Positions 13,787 to 23,749 of a stretch of 42,306 nt of DNA are shown piece by piece (positions within the stretch are counted from its first letter, which is position 1; each line of letters opens with the position of its first letter). The notes under the pieces are model-generated. The model worked only from the letters and a program-made list of their open reading frames with translations, ran no database searches and was not told the origin of the DNA. The stretch spans positions 1 through 42,306 of IMG/VR virus record IMGVR_UViG_3300035698_000956; one strand, 5' to 3'. This DNA comes from a virus. The translations under genes were made by a program, and so were the position numbers.

Positions 13787-15326
13787 ATTAGGCACAGCAG
13801 GCAGCTTCTTTGAGAATGGTATCAGTGCAAGACAGGCAGTCCACGACCGTATGGTACAGGCTGCCGAACTCACTGTACCCTCACTGTACCTAGACACAGA
13901 CCATCCTGAAACAGAGGATGCTTACATACCTTACCAGAGCCTAGGCGCAGCAGGTATGCGAACACTAAGCTCAAAGTTTATGTTCGCTTTATTTCAGCCT
14001 AGCGTACCCTTCTTTGCTTTCAACACAGATGGCAAGGTAACACGTGAGCTAGAGCAGGTAGAAGCAGCAGGTGGCGAGGATGCTAATGTACGTACCGAAG
14101 TTATTGACATGCTTAAAGAAGAAGAAGAGTATGTACTCGATTACTTCGAGAGCTTGAAGATGAGAGGTGCGCTCACTGAGGCAGTCAAGCAATACATGCT
14201 AGGCAACGTAGCATTGGAGCTAGAGTTTGCTAAGACTAAGCCACGTAAAGATGTGAAGAGCATGATAGTACACAAACTTAATAGCTATGTATGTGAGCGT
14301 GCGCCTGATGGTATGGAGTTAAACCTAGGCTTCAAGGAACGCCTTAGCTTCCTGCAACTAACAGACGAAATGGTAGCAGCAACAGGTGTTACAGATGGTG
14401 AAGAAGTATGGGCGTATACCTTGTACCGTAAGGGTAAGAAGTATTGGTCATGTCAGCAGGAAGTGAACGGTGTAGAGATAAGCTACGAAGAGAAGGCTTA
14501 CACACATGAAAACTTTCCTTTCATCGTCCTGCGTGGCAGTGAGCGAAGCAATGAGAATTATGGGCGTGGTTACATAGACGAACTTATTGGTGACTTAAGA
14601 AGTCTTGAACGAGATGTTCAATCAATCAGTGATGCTAGTGTAATCATGAGCAAGATGATACCGATGGTACGCCCAGGCTCTAACATAGACATAGGCAGCT
14701 TATCACGAGCTAATACAGGAGATTTCCAGTACGGAGATAGAGCTGATGTAGGCTTCCTCCAAGCAGACAAGTTTCCTGACCTACAAGTTACACTCAAGCG
14801 CATCCAAGATGTCGAAGCTGCTCTAAGGTTTAGTTTCCTTATGCACGCATCAGCACAGAGACAGGCAGAACGTGTCACTAAGGCTGAGGTATTGTATATG
14901 GCAACGGAACTGGATGAAACACTTGGTGGACAGTACACGATGCTATCACCTCAGCTCCAAGACCCATTGCTTAAGCATCTTATACGTAAGAGCAAAAGCA
15001 AGGTATATAAGATGAAAGGTGTGAAGACTATCGTAACAACAGGTCTTGATGCCCTTGGTAAATCGAAGAACTTTCAACGCCTTGCACAGTATAAGCCTTT
15101 CGTGGACACAGACAAGGAAGGGACTATAGACAGTAAGGAATACAACAAGCGTGTAGCTACGAGTCTTAACATCAATCCTAATGGACTGATTAAAACTGTT
15201 AGTACACAGGAACAACAGCTCGCACAACAACAGCAACAGCTTGACCAACAGAAAATGCAGCTTGAGCAGGACGCTGCGAGCAAACCACAACCACAAGGCA
15301 CACCTCAGGGTATGCCTACACAATAA
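13755..15326 (+). CDS. Portal (head-tail connector) protein, T7 gp8-like
   Basis: A 523-residue portal (T7 gp8 is 536), the dodecameric ring at one capsid vertex through which DNA enters. The N terminus (AAELTVPSLYLD, YQSLGAAGMRTLSSKFMFALF) and the central ENYGRGYIDELIGDLRSLER are characteristic of T7-type portals, as is ERVTKAEVLYMATELDETLG. The last 40 residues are Gln-rich (QQLAQQQQQLDQQKMQLEQ). The start overlaps the preceding gene. It precedes scaffold and capsid as in T7. Confidence 0.95.
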   Translation: MNKSKQTLSSKLGTAGSFFENGISARQAVHDRMVQAAELTVPSLYLDTDHPETEDAYIPYQSLGAAGMRTLSSKFMFALFQPSVPFFAFNTDGKVTRELEQVEAAGGEDANVRTEVIDMLKEEEEYVLDYFESLKMRGALTEAVKQYMLGNVALELEFAKTKPRKDVKSMIVHKLNSYVCERAPDGMELNLGFKERLSFLQLTDEMVAATGVTDGEEVWAYTLYRKGKKYWSCQQEVNGVEISYEEKAYTHENFPFIVLRGSERSNENYGRGYIDELIGDLRSLERDVQSISDASVIMSKMIPMVRPGSNIDIGSLSRANTGDFQYGDRADVGFLQADKFPDLQVTLKRIQDVEAALRFSFLMHASAQRQAERVTKAEVLYMATELDETLGGQYTMLSPQLQDPLLKHLIRKSKSKVYKMKGVKTIVTTGLDALGKSKNFQRLAQYKPFVDTDKEGTIDSKEYNKRVATSLNINPNGLIKTVSTQEQQLAQQQQQLDQQKMQLEQDAASKPQPQGTPQGMPTQ

Positions 15327-15341
15327 ACACGGAGGAACAAC

Positions 15342-15716
15342 ATGGTAGAAGTAATAAGAAGAAGGAAGAGAACAGCTAGGGTAGAACCTAAAGAAGAAAC
15401 TATGGCAGCTGCAAAGGTAACTAAACCTAAGAAGGCTAAGCTTACACTTGAGTCTCTATCAGCTGAGATACGCAAGCTCGCTGACATTGTAATGGGTAAT
15501 GTTAATCCACATGCACCTGTTAAGAACACACAAGCTAACATCTTAGCTAACATGGACATTCAGAAGAACATAGGTGTAGACAAGAACATCGCTACACGTA
15601 ACAGACGACAGAAGGTCATACAGCCTACTCAGAACCTACCACAGACAGCTACGTTTGATAAAACTACTGATGGTGGAGTCCAGATGATTGCTGCGACTGA
15701 TAGCGCACTTGAATAA
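15342..15716 (+). CDS. Hypothetical protein between portal and scaffold
   Basis: A 124-residue basic protein of unknown function. GGAGG lies before ATG 15342. It has a charged N terminus (RRRKRTARVEPKEE), a Lys-rich predicted helix (TKPKKAKLTLESLSAEIRKL) and little evident fold after that. The stop overlaps the scaffold start as TAATG, so the two are probably translated together. By position it could be a minor head or head-assembly protein. Confidence 0.7.
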   Translation: MVEVIRRRKRTARVEPKEETMAAAKVTKPKKAKLTLESLSAEIRKLADIVMGNVNPHAPVKNTQANILANMDIQKNIGVDKNIATRNRRQKVIQPTQNLPQTATFDKTTDGGVQMIAATDSALE

Positions 15717-16531
15717 TGGGCATACTCGGAGATAGTAACTTAGGTAGTGACATTCAGCAACAGCAACAAGGCTTGCCTAGTGACCAGAACAGAGGTGGCG
15801 AAGGCACAGGCCTGCTTGCAGGTAAGTTCAAGGATGATGATGCTCTTATGTTAGGCATTAAGAACATCGCAGCCAAAACAGGCGTACCACTTGAAGAAGT
15901 ATACAAACAGCTAGAGAGTAAGCTTGGTGCTAACGGTGAGGACGGTGAAGAAGGACAGGATGGGTTCAGAGAAGGTGGTAAGTTCAGAACTGCGAAGCAA
16001 CAGCAGGCAGGTACTATCACTATCGAAGACCCTAAGTTCGCTGCATCTATAGACAAAGGTACATTCACCCCTGTTGAGTTGCAGGAGCTACGTGGACTAG
16101 GGTATACTGATAACATGATTGAGATATATCTGACAGGTACACAGGCACAGCTACAGCAACAAGACAATGTTATCATTGAGAGCATTGGTGGACAGGGTGA
16201 GTATGACAAGATGATGGAGTGGGTAAATGCTAACTGCACACAAGCAGAGCATGCAGCCTTCAACGAAATCATTGACAGTAGAGATATGAGCAAGCGTAAG
16301 GAGCTTGTACGTGACCTATACCAAGATTTTCTGAGAGCTAACGGTAGCCAACCTCACTTACTCAGACAAGGTAACGCAGGCATCGCAGCAGCAGCAGCCA
16401 CGTATGGTTCATGGGCAGAGCTGACAGCAGACATGGCTGACCCTCGCTACTCAGACCCTAAGAAGAGAGACCCTGCATATATGATGCAGGTAGCAAATAA
16501 ATTGGCAAGGAGTAGCCTAGGTAGCAAGTAG
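15716..16531 (+). CDS. Capsid assembly scaffolding protein (T7 gp9-like)
   Basis: A 271-residue protein (T7 gp9 is 307) expected to guide capsid shell assembly and then leave. It has the usual profile: Gln/Gly/Glu-rich and probably flexible N-terminal half (SDIQQQQQGLPS), then helical, charged segments with a conserved-type stretch GGQGEYDKMMEWVNANC and a small C-terminal helical part. It starts within the previous stop (TAATG) without a strong ribosome site of its own. Its position directly before the capsid gene supports the call. Confidence 0.88.
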   Translation: MGILGDSNLGSDIQQQQQGLPSDQNRGGEGTGLLAGKFKDDDALMLGIKNIAAKTGVPLEEVYKQLESKLGANGEDGEEGQDGFREGGKFRTAKQQQAGTITIEDPKFAASIDKGTFTPVELQELRGLGYTDNMIEIYLTGTQAQLQQQDNVIIESIGGQGEYDKMMEWVNANCTQAEHAAFNEIIDSRDMSKRKELVRDLYQDFLRANGSQPHLLRQGNAGIAAAAATYGSWAELTADMADPRYSDPKKRDPAYMMQVANKLARSSLGSK

Positions 16532-16639
16532 TTACCTTGGTTATCGTTTCGTAGACATTGAAGCCCACCTGTCGTGGACACCTTTAATAAACTATGCTAG
16601 TGACACACTAAACATTATTTATTATTAAGGAGTATTATC

Positions 16640-17620
16640 ATGGCAGCAGCAACAGTATCAAGAATAGGGCAAAAGAACAACGCAGGCGACGTAGACTCGC
16701 TATTTCTAAAGTTATTTATGGGTGAAATCCTTCTGACGTTTGAACAGCTTTCTTACACGCTCGACAAACACATGGTTAGAAGCATCATGGGTGGTAAGAC
16801 TGCTCAGTTTCCTAATTTCGGGCAGATTTCAAGTGAATACCATACAGTAGGTGCAGAAATCACAGGACTCACCATGCCACACAACGAAAGAACTATCAGC
16901 ATTGATGGTCTACTTGTGACACATGCGTACCTTGCAGAAATTGACGAACTTAAGTCAGCTGTAAGCGACCTTAGAGGCATCTACAGTACAGAGATGGGCA
17001 GACAGTTATCAACAGTGTTTGATACGAGTGTATTCAAGAACCTTGTACTTGCATCAGTAGCAACAGGTAACCTTACAGGTGCGCCAGGTGGTACAACTAT
17101 CACATCTGATTACTTTAAAGTGGATGCCTCAGGTAGTGCTGACATCAATGAGTTAGCTCAGTATGTAGCAGCAGCTTTGTACCAGATGGCTCAGTCATTT
17201 GACGAGAACAATGTAATCGAAGAACGATACGCCTGCTTTCAGCCTGCGCTGTACTACGCTCTTGTACAGGGTGTACAACTCTCTGGTTTCAGTGCTATCC
17301 ACGCTCTTTATGGTGGACGGGGTTCGTTTGCAGAAGGTAACATCGTAAGCATCGCAGGTATCCAGATTGGTAAGTCTAACAACGTACCAACAACTAACCT
17401 TACAGGTGACACTTATCATGGTGTTGACGCTAGTAAAGTTAGAGGTCTTGTATGGTGTCCAAGTGCTGTAGGTACAGTTAAGCTTATGGACATTAAAGCA
17501 GAACAGGGATGGGACATGAGAAGACAGGCTACTTTGCTCTTGGCTAAGTATGCAATGGGTCATGGTATCCTCAGACCTGAATGCGCAGGAGTTATGAAGC
17601 TTAACTCACTTAGCAACTAA
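16640..17620 (+). CDS. Major capsid protein (T7 gp10A-like)
   Basis: A 326-residue shell protein (T7 gp10A is 345). GDVDSLFLKLFMGEILLTFE, the IDGLLVTHAYLAEIDELKS segment and the C-terminal MRRQATLLLAKYAMGHGIL follow the T7 capsid pattern. TTAAGGAG precedes ATG 16640 after a 108-base AT-rich gap (16532-16639), in which I see no site I can call with confidence. There is no second ORF or slippery extension resembling T7 gp10B. A strong terminator follows. Confidence 0.95.
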   Translation: MAAATVSRIGQKNNAGDVDSLFLKLFMGEILLTFEQLSYTLDKHMVRSIMGGKTAQFPNFGQISSEYHTVGAEITGLTMPHNERTISIDGLLVTHAYLAEIDELKSAVSDLRGIYSTEMGRQLSTVFDTSVFKNLVLASVATGNLTGAPGGTTITSDYFKVDASGSADINELAQYVAAALYQMAQSFDENNVIEERYACFQPALYYALVQGVQLSGFSAIHALYGGRGSFAEGNIVSIAGIQIGKSNNVPTTNLTGDTYHGVDASKVRGLVWCPSAVGTVKLMDIKAEQGWDMRRQATLLLAKYAMGHGILRPECAGVMKLNSLSN

Positions 17621-17655
17621 CACAGTAGTTTACCAGAACTATACAATTATTTTAA

Positions 17656-17692
17656 GGGGGTACACGAGGCAACTTGTGTACCCCTTCTTTTT
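17656..17692 (+). terminator. Intrinsic terminator after capsid gene
   Basis: A 12-bp stem (GGGGTACACGAG with CTTGTGTACCCC, one G-U pair) and a GCAA tetraloop, followed by TTCTTTTT. It occupies the position of the T7 late terminator T-phi downstream of gene 10. This limits transcription of the minor virion genes relative to the capsid gene. Confidence 0.93.
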
Positions 17693-17703
17693 GGAGGACA
17701 TAT

Positions 17704-17730
17704 ATGACAAGTGAAAAGAGAGAAGCTTAA
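17704..17730 (+). CDS. Eight-codon leader ORF (possible)
   Basis: GGAGG at 17693-17697 precedes ATG 17704, which opens a frame of eight residues (MTSEKREA) ending in TAA at 17728. The next gene's ribosome site (AAGGAG, 17735-17740) follows at once. It may be a leader peptide that feeds ribosomes to the tail gene, or a decayed gene remnant. The product itself is probably of no consequence. Confidence 0.35.
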   Translation: MTSEKREA

Positions 17731-17747
17731 GACGAAGGAGAAGCGTG

Positions 17748-18341
17748 ATGACTGAGATACAAGCAATCAACATAGTATTAGAGTGCGGCGAATTATCACC
17801 TGTAAGTGCCATAGCAGAAGGCATCAATACAGATAGTAACAGAGCATACGTAAAATTAATTGAGAAAATAAGTGAAGTACAAGCTAAAGGACTCCACTGC
17901 AATACACAGTACGAGGTAACACTAGCCTTTGATGCTATTACAGGCTATGTGCCAGTAGCAGGTACAGTACTTAACATAGAAGCATACGAATTAGAAGTAT
18001 TGCGTGTAACACAGAGAGGTGATTACCTCTATGACCTAACTAATAATACACAGGTCTTCACTGCTGACGTAGTATGTAATATAACCTATGAGTTAGCATG
18101 GGCAGATTTACCTCTGCATGTACAGTCTTATATAGCACAATACGCAGGGCGTATATTTGCACAGAAAACTCTTGGTAACGAAGGAACTCTCAACGAGGAA
18201 GGTCGTGATGAAGCTATAGCACACGAAGAATTGAGACGTATAGAGCTAAGGCTCGGCAACAAAAACTTTTTAACAGGGAGCATAGGGGGACAGATAGCTA
18301 CTAACCAGTATCGTAACCCACACCCATATAGGAGATACTAA
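17748..18341 (+). CDS. Tail tubular protein A / adaptor (T7 gp11-like)
   Basis: A 197-residue protein (T7 gp11 is 196) that forms the ring below the portal and carries the tail fibres. AINIVLECGELSPVSAIAEG, YDLTNNTQVFTADVVCNITY and the central AQYAGRIFAQKTLGNE match the family pattern. ATG 17748 is preferred to GTG 17745 because AAGGAG then sits seven bases upstream. It directly follows the capsid terminator and the short leader frame. Confidence 0.92.
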   Translation: MTEIQAINIVLECGELSPVSAIAEGINTDSNRAYVKLIEKISEVQAKGLHCNTQYEVTLAFDAITGYVPVAGTVLNIEAYELEVLRVTQRGDYLYDLTNNTQVFTADVVCNITYELAWADLPLHVQSYIAQYAGRIFAQKTLGNEGTLNEEGRDEAIAHEELRRIELRLGNKNFLTGSIGGQIATNQYRNPHPYRRY

Positions 18342-18342
18342 C

Positions 18343-20712
18343 ATGACTAGAAAGACACTACCTACGAAGCATGGAGTACAAGGAGTCACCGCAAGTAAGA
18401 ACAGTATAGCAGATAGTGTCAAGGACATGGAGAATGTTATATTAGATTTCTACAAGAAGGAAGTACGCAGGCGCAGTGGCGCAGAAATAATAGGGTACAG
18501 GACACATGTGATAGATACGGTGAGCAAGATAAAATCTATTGCGCTAGGAGACTTAGTGGTCACTCTAGATACTAATACGTCTGCTACTAGCCCTGTAATT
18601 GAAGCAGTCAACACAAGTACGATGACGACTGCTACTATAGCACATGGACGATGGGATAAAGACGGTTTCCATGTAGACAGTGGATATACGGCGTACACAG
18701 AAGCCTATATTAAGAGTGGTTCAACTACAGCTAAGCTTAAACACATGCATAAAGGTCTTATGTGTATTAATAGCAATGTACTTCCTATAAAGGAAGCAGC
18801 ATCTGATGGGACTTATGAGTCAGGAATCACTAAGGCACTTATTGGAGTACACGCAGCTATCTCAGGCATAACTTATAGCTTCGTAGATGGCACGGGGCTT
18901 GTGACAGGGGCATACACAGCATTAGTAGGAGATACGCCTAATAATGTAAGAGATGGTCTAAGGGCGAGCCTGACACTTGCTCCTGCTATAACGAATTTTC
19001 CAGCGGGTACATCTAGTATTGTTGCACTTGTTACTACACATCATGATTTAGTGACTGACCAATATGAGACAGGCTATTTAGCCACAGCTACGGTTAACAA
19101 TGCAAGGTCTGTAGCTGACCTACCTAAAGAGGGATTTAACAATTACACTATAAAAATAGTGGGTGAGGGTGTAGCTACGAAAGGATACTATGTTAAGTAT
19201 GATGATTCCGTCCGTTCGTGGGTGGAGTGCTCAGGTGCAGCTTACAACATACCTGATTACAAGACACTACCTGTATACATGGAGTACAATACAACAACTA
19301 ACACACTAAACGTAGGACAGATTTCGTCTTTAGCCAGAGAAGCAGGGGACGACACATCTAATCCTGACCCTGCCTTCTTTGGAGAAGGTCTTCACATCAT
19401 AGATGCCTTTATGTACAAGGGACGAGCCTGTTTTATTACAGAGAAGTCGATACACATGTCAGACCTTAAGTCCGTATACTCATTCAACTTCTATCAAACT
19501 ACAGTATTAGAGAATCTGGCTACTGCTGCTATCAATGCATACATAGGTACGACAGGAGAGACAGAGGTGTACTTGTTAGAAGCTATTGCCACAGATAACA
19601 ATGTAATTCTCGTAGGTAAGAACCAAGCGTTCTCTGTATCAAGTGTAGGCGCTGTAACAAACACAAGTATTAAGGTAGAACCTATTGCAACAATCAATGC
19701 AGCCGATGGTGGACACTTCAAGCTAGGTAATAATGTGTTCATACGGAGCATAGAGGGTGACTACAGCAAATACTTTGAGATAGTAACGCAGAAAGATACA
19801 AATATCAAAGGCGCTTATAGTGTGACAGCTCATCTATTACAGTACCTTCCTAGCAACATAAAGGTAACAGCTACAGTACCTAACATGGGAATGGCTTTCA
19901 TCTCTAATGGTACAGACATATATGTGTATCAACAGCAGTACAACGGCAATACTAAAATGCAGGAAGCGTGGCATAAATGGACATACCCTGATACTATCAT
20001 AGCTATGTTGTCGAACGGTACAGATAAGTTGTATATACAACACCCAATATCAGCGTCAAACAGGCTATACCTCACCGGTACAGCCCTAAACATACCAGAG
20101 GATGATGCAGGACTAGGCTATTACATGCTACTAGATTATAAAGATACGATAAATGGGTCGTATACAGCAGGTACAGATACTACAGTTATAACTATACCCG
20201 CCGTTGGTAACGCAGATGCATCTAATTGGACGATAATAAACAAAAGTACAGGTGTAGAACTCACTAACTCAGAAGCTTCTGCTGCTGTTACAGTAAGTGG
20301 AGATTTCTCAGTTGGGGATAGTGCTGTCATCGGGCAACCTTTTGAGAGCTATGTAGTCCTTGACGACCCGATGATGCTGAATTATAGGCAAGATGCAAGG
20401 ATTACGTACCGAAAAGAAGTTATTGTCGGTGTTGACGTGTCCATACGTGACACAGGTTATTTCAAATTAGTGAATACAGTCGTTAATAAACCTGTTGACA
20501 CGAGAGAGTTCATTGCTTCTGTGTATGGTACAGGTTATGGTATCATAGCACCTATAATAGAATACGCAAAAGAATACTTTAGGATAGGAGACAGGGTTAA
20601 GTACACAACTATAGGTTTGTACACAGGTACCCTGTCTTACTTCCCATTTACGCTCGTAGGCTATACGTACATCATGCGTATACATAAGAAAGGAAGGAGG
20701 GGTCAGACATGA
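18343..20712 (+). CDS. Tail tubular protein B / nozzle (T7 gp12-like)
   Basis: A 789-residue protein (T7 gp12 is 794) forming the hexameric tail nozzle. The N terminus has the usual TKHGVQGVTAS, DSVKDMENVILDFYKKEVRRR, and later DAFMYKGRACFITEKSIHMS and QEAWHKWTYPD, typical of this beta-rich family. AGGAG lies before ATG 18343. The end overlaps the next gene by four bases (ATGA at 20709). Confidence 0.95.
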   Translation: MTRKTLPTKHGVQGVTASKNSIADSVKDMENVILDFYKKEVRRRSGAEIIGYRTHVIDTVSKIKSIALGDLVVTLDTNTSATSPVIEAVNTSTMTTATIAHGRWDKDGFHVDSGYTAYTEAYIKSGSTTAKLKHMHKGLMCINSNVLPIKEAASDGTYESGITKALIGVHAAISGITYSFVDGTGLVTGAYTALVGDTPNNVRDGLRASLTLAPAITNFPAGTSSIVALVTTHHDLVTDQYETGYLATATVNNARSVADLPKEGFNNYTIKIVGEGVATKGYYVKYDDSVRSWVECSGAAYNIPDYKTLPVYMEYNTTTNTLNVGQISSLAREAGDDTSNPDPAFFGEGLHIIDAFMYKGRACFITEKSIHMSDLKSVYSFNFYQTTVLENLATAAINAYIGTTGETEVYLLEAIATDNNVILVGKNQAFSVSSVGAVTNTSIKVEPIATINAADGGHFKLGNNVFIRSIEGDYSKYFEIVTQKDTNIKGAYSVTAHLLQYLPSNIKVTATVPNMGMAFISNGTDIYVYQQQYNGNTKMQEAWHKWTYPDTIIAMLSNGTDKLYIQHPISASNRLYLTGTALNIPEDDAGLGYYMLLDYKDTINGSYTAGTDTTVITIPAVGNADASNWTIINKSTGVELTNSEASAAVTVSGDFSVGDSAVIGQPFESYVVLDDPMMLNYRQDARITYRKEVIVGVDVSIRDTGYFKLVNTVVNKPVDTREFIASVYGTGYGIIAPIIEYAKEYFRIGDRVKYTTIGLYTGTLSYFPFTLVGYTYIMRIHKKGRRGQT

Positions 20713-21323
20713 GTTGGTTAAGCGCAATAGGGGCATTTATGCAATTCACTCCTTTCGCTCCACTTGGAATTGCTATAGGCTTATATGATGCCTATAGCAG
20801 TTATAACAAGGAGAAGAAGGAACGTGAGGTACTAGAGAATAAAGCAGAGGCGCAGGTAGTACAGGTCAAAGAAGAAGCGCAGGCTGCACAGGAAGATGTA
20901 GCTGCAACAACTGAGGGACAGCTTGATAACAATGAGTTGCAGCAGGTACAACTAATACGTAACCACGCAGTCAACAATGCAGACTTGTTAGCAGGATTAT
21001 CAGTAAGTGGTCTGGAAGGACAAGAAGATTACATGGCAGCTATAGGAGACGTGCAACTCTCTTATGATATTGGAGTCCTTGAACACAATGAAGACGTTAT
21101 CATGGGTGACATGGAAAGACGCAAGAGAGCTATAGGTAAGGCAGAAGCAAGAGGAATAGAGAACACAGCGTTACCTAAACGAGAGAGTCAGTTCAACAGA
21201 CTGCTTCACTTCGGTGCGGACTTCGTAAGAGGGTATGCTCAAGGTGACATGTTGGCACGAAGCTTCGGTGGAGCTAGCTCTAATAGCTCAGAGGGAAGTG
21301 GGACAGGCGGAGGTATACACTAA
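20709..21323 (+). CDS. Internal virion (core) protein A, T7 gp14-like
   Basis: A 204-residue protein (T7 gp14 is 196). The N terminus is hydrophobic (FAPLGIAIGLYDAYSSY), followed by a long Glu/Gln/Ala-rich coiled-coil segment (ENKAEAQVVQVKEEAQAAQ) and a Gly/Ser-rich end. gp14 of T7 is ejected first and forms the pore in the outer membrane. AAGGAGGGG lies before ATG 20709. The stop overlaps the next start (TAATG). Confidence 0.85.
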   Translation: MSWLSAIGAFMQFTPFAPLGIAIGLYDAYSSYNKEKKEREVLENKAEAQVVQVKEEAQAAQEDVAATTEGQLDNNELQQVQLIRNHAVNNADLLAGLSVSGLEGQEDYMAAIGDVQLSYDIGVLEHNEDVIMGDMERRKRAIGKAEARGIENTALPKRESQFNRLLHFGADFVRGYAQGDMLARSFGGASSNSSEGSGTGGGIH

Positions 21324-23746
21324 TGGCTAAAGTAATAGGAACACGAATAGAGCAGGAACGAGTAGAGCAAGGGTTTAACATACGTAGGTCTAATAGTCCT
21401 ACTGTCGTCATACCTGGAGCAGTAGGCACACAAGGACTAAAGGTACGTAAGGTTATCAGTGGTAAAACTAATAGTGTTCTAAGTGCCTTGGGCATAGGAC
21501 ATAACATGTTAGTAGACTACATGGAATGGCAGAAGAAAATAAAGCCTTTCAACGCTGAGTCTGCTTACGCTGATGCGGTACTAGACAACAATAGGAACAC
21601 TCCTGACACCTTACTTAACATAGGCTTCGGTTATGATGAAGCTTTCGATAAGCAACAAGGTGTCCAAGCAGGTGTAGACTTAATCAATGATATTGAGACA
21701 GGCATTAAACCGATACTTAAGAACACACCACCAGAGCTTCTTGCTGAAGCAGTAAGGCAGTATTATGATGAGGCTAAGTCCCGACACATGCCAGAAGGTG
21801 TCAATCAGGACTTTGTCATAGGCATGAGTGGAGCGTTAGAGAAGACAAGCGCACAGCTACAGCACATGGTTAATACCACAGTGTTCACTAAAGGTGGGCA
21901 GAAAGTGCAGCATGCTACGTCAGTGAAGCGTACTAGGATAATGGCTAACTTAGCTATACCTCCACAGTTACACGCTGCTGCTATAGAGCATGACAAGAAG
22001 GCTGCTATGCCTCTCTATGAGAGTTTTGGCATGGGTGAGCAGGAATACTACAAAGCTAATTTCAATGCTATGAGTGCTACGATACTCGACGTAATGGCAG
22101 GACTCTATAAGGGTAAGCTAGAGGGTCGAGGACAGTACGAAACAGCCAAGCGTATGTATCGTGCCTTTCACGTCAAGGATTCGACAGGACAATCCATGAT
22201 GCAGAAGGAAGATAAGGATGGTAACAGGTACATGCAGGAGAAGATACTTACCTTAGGTGTGAAGCTTGACCGTATGGCAGCAGCCGACTTGACTAAGCAA
22301 GGTAAGGACGAGACAGCTAGAGAGAATGGGCAGAGGTACACTAAGTATGAGGAATTAACAGAGCATGGTGTGACTATTGAAGCTCTTGAGCAATATGACG
22401 ATTACTTGAGGACACTTAATTACAAGACAGCTAGGGGAAGAGATTCCCTTAATAGGGACTTACGTACTAACGAAGCTCTGATTGTAGCTTACAAGGCTAG
22501 AGCCAAAGCAGTAGTGGAGAGGGCGGAAGGTCTGGACTACAGGGACGAGAAGGAAGCGAAAGGTGACAAGAGGTATCTCAGAGGTCGCTTGGACAGAAGA
22601 GAAAACATAGCACGCTCAGACGAAAGGTACGCTACAGGGCGTAGCGACCACGCAGAAGGCATAGTACGTGCAGGCACAGCTCTTGAACTAACAGCTACTA
22701 AGTACGAGAAGTCAGAAAACCGCATACTTAAGAAAGAACGAGAGCATGAAGCCAATGTTAAACTTGAGAGAGCAGAGCGTGTATCTGTGAAAGCTCTTGA
22801 GATATACAAGACCAAGTTCCTCAGTGCAGCTAACGTAGGTGAGTTAAAGGTTATGAAAGCTTCTGCGATACTAAACCCTAAGTTACAGGATAGGGAGAGG
22901 CGTAAGCTTATCGAGTCACACCTAGCACAGTACAATAGGCTAGATGGTCTTAAGGATAACAAAGTCAACGTAGAGATTAGTGATGCTTATGTACAGTCAC
23001 GCGAGAACAATAACATGGAACCTCTTAAGCTTATGTTCCGTAATGGCAATCTGTCGAAAAAGAACATGAGATACCTCATAGAGCGTATGGAGCAAGCTCA
23101 TGGTATGATGGGTAATGTGGCACTGTTTGAAACAGATGTCAGCTTAGTACAGTCTATCGAGTCTATATTGGCGTCAGGCAAGTTAGATGGTATGCCTAAC
23201 TTGACACATGCTAAGGTACCTAAAGCCCTAAAGCGTCATGTCACAGCTATGATGTTAGCTCAAGACACAAGAAACAAGAAGGAAGCTGCACAGTTAGCTG
23301 CTACTGAGGACAGGGACGAGCAGCGTCGCTTAGTAATACAGTATGGTAAGGAACGTGTGGCAACAACTCTTGGTAGAGAGAACATAGAGTCAGAACTACG
23401 AAGCCTAAGCATCTTCGGGTCTGCACAGGTAGGTCAGGGAGAAACAAATGTGCTACTAGCAGACTACAGAAAGGATGCTGCTGCTGAGCAAAAGCAAGTA
23501 GATGCTATTTCTAACGTAGTTATTGCTGACAAGATACGTACAGAGACACGTTGGGGTTTCTACTACGATATATCAGGGAAGACTAAGGACCCTAAGTTAA
23601 TACAGCTTAGCGGTGTCGAACTGATACGAGAAGCTAGTGACAAGTGGGCAGCAAGCGCACAGTTTAGAATCCAGAAGCTATTAAAGGACAACGATGCTCT
23701 TTTAAACAGACAGGCAACAGAAGCATTGAATAACAGAGTGAGGTAA
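21323..23746 (+). CDS. Internal virion (core) protein B, T7 gp15-like
   Basis: An 807-residue, largely helical and highly charged protein (T7 gp15 is 747). Order and size match gp15, which forms part of the inner core and the periplasmic conduit for DNA ejection. The stretch DYRDEKEAKGDKRYLRGRLD and following Arg/Asp/Glu-rich segments suggest long helices. Assignment rests mainly on gene order and overall character. Confidence 0.85.
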   Translation: MAKVIGTRIEQERVEQGFNIRRSNSPTVVIPGAVGTQGLKVRKVISGKTNSVLSALGIGHNMLVDYMEWQKKIKPFNAESAYADAVLDNNRNTPDTLLNIGFGYDEAFDKQQGVQAGVDLINDIETGIKPILKNTPPELLAEAVRQYYDEAKSRHMPEGVNQDFVIGMSGALEKTSAQLQHMVNTTVFTKGGQKVQHATSVKRTRIMANLAIPPQLHAAAIEHDKKAAMPLYESFGMGEQEYYKANFNAMSATILDVMAGLYKGKLEGRGQYETAKRMYRAFHVKDSTGQSMMQKEDKDGNRYMQEKILTLGVKLDRMAAADLTKQGKDETARENGQRYTKYEELTEHGVTIEALEQYDDYLRTLNYKTARGRDSLNRDLRTNEALIVAYKARAKAVVERAEGLDYRDEKEAKGDKRYLRGRLDRRENIARSDERYATGRSDHAEGIVRAGTALELTATKYEKSENRILKKEREHEANVKLERAERVSVKALEIYKTKFLSAANVGELKVMKASAILNPKLQDRERRKLIESHLAQYNRLDGLKDNKVNVEISDAYVQSRENNNMEPLKLMFRNGNLSKKNMRYLIERMEQAHGMMGNVALFETDVSLVQSIESILASGKLDGMPNLTHAKVPKALKRHVTAMMLAQDTRNKKEAAQLAATEDRDEQRRLVIQYGKERVATTLGRENIESELRSLSIFGSAQVGQGETNVLLADYRKDAAAEQKQVDAISNVVIADKIRTETRWGFYYDISGKTKDPKLIQLSGVELIREASDKWAASAQFRIQKLLKDNDALLNRQATEALNNRVR

Positions 23747-23749
23747 ACA

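Noticed and set aside
16580-16610. Possible phage promoter before the capsid gene (CTGTCGTGGACACCTTT)
   Set aside because: It shares CTGTCG and GGAC with promoter 3, but only with an inserted base, and the ACTCTTG core is lost. Too weak to list as a promoter.
16640-17620. Frameshifted minor capsid protein like T7 gp10B
   Set aside because: No slippery sequence near the stop, and the following frame runs into the terminator.
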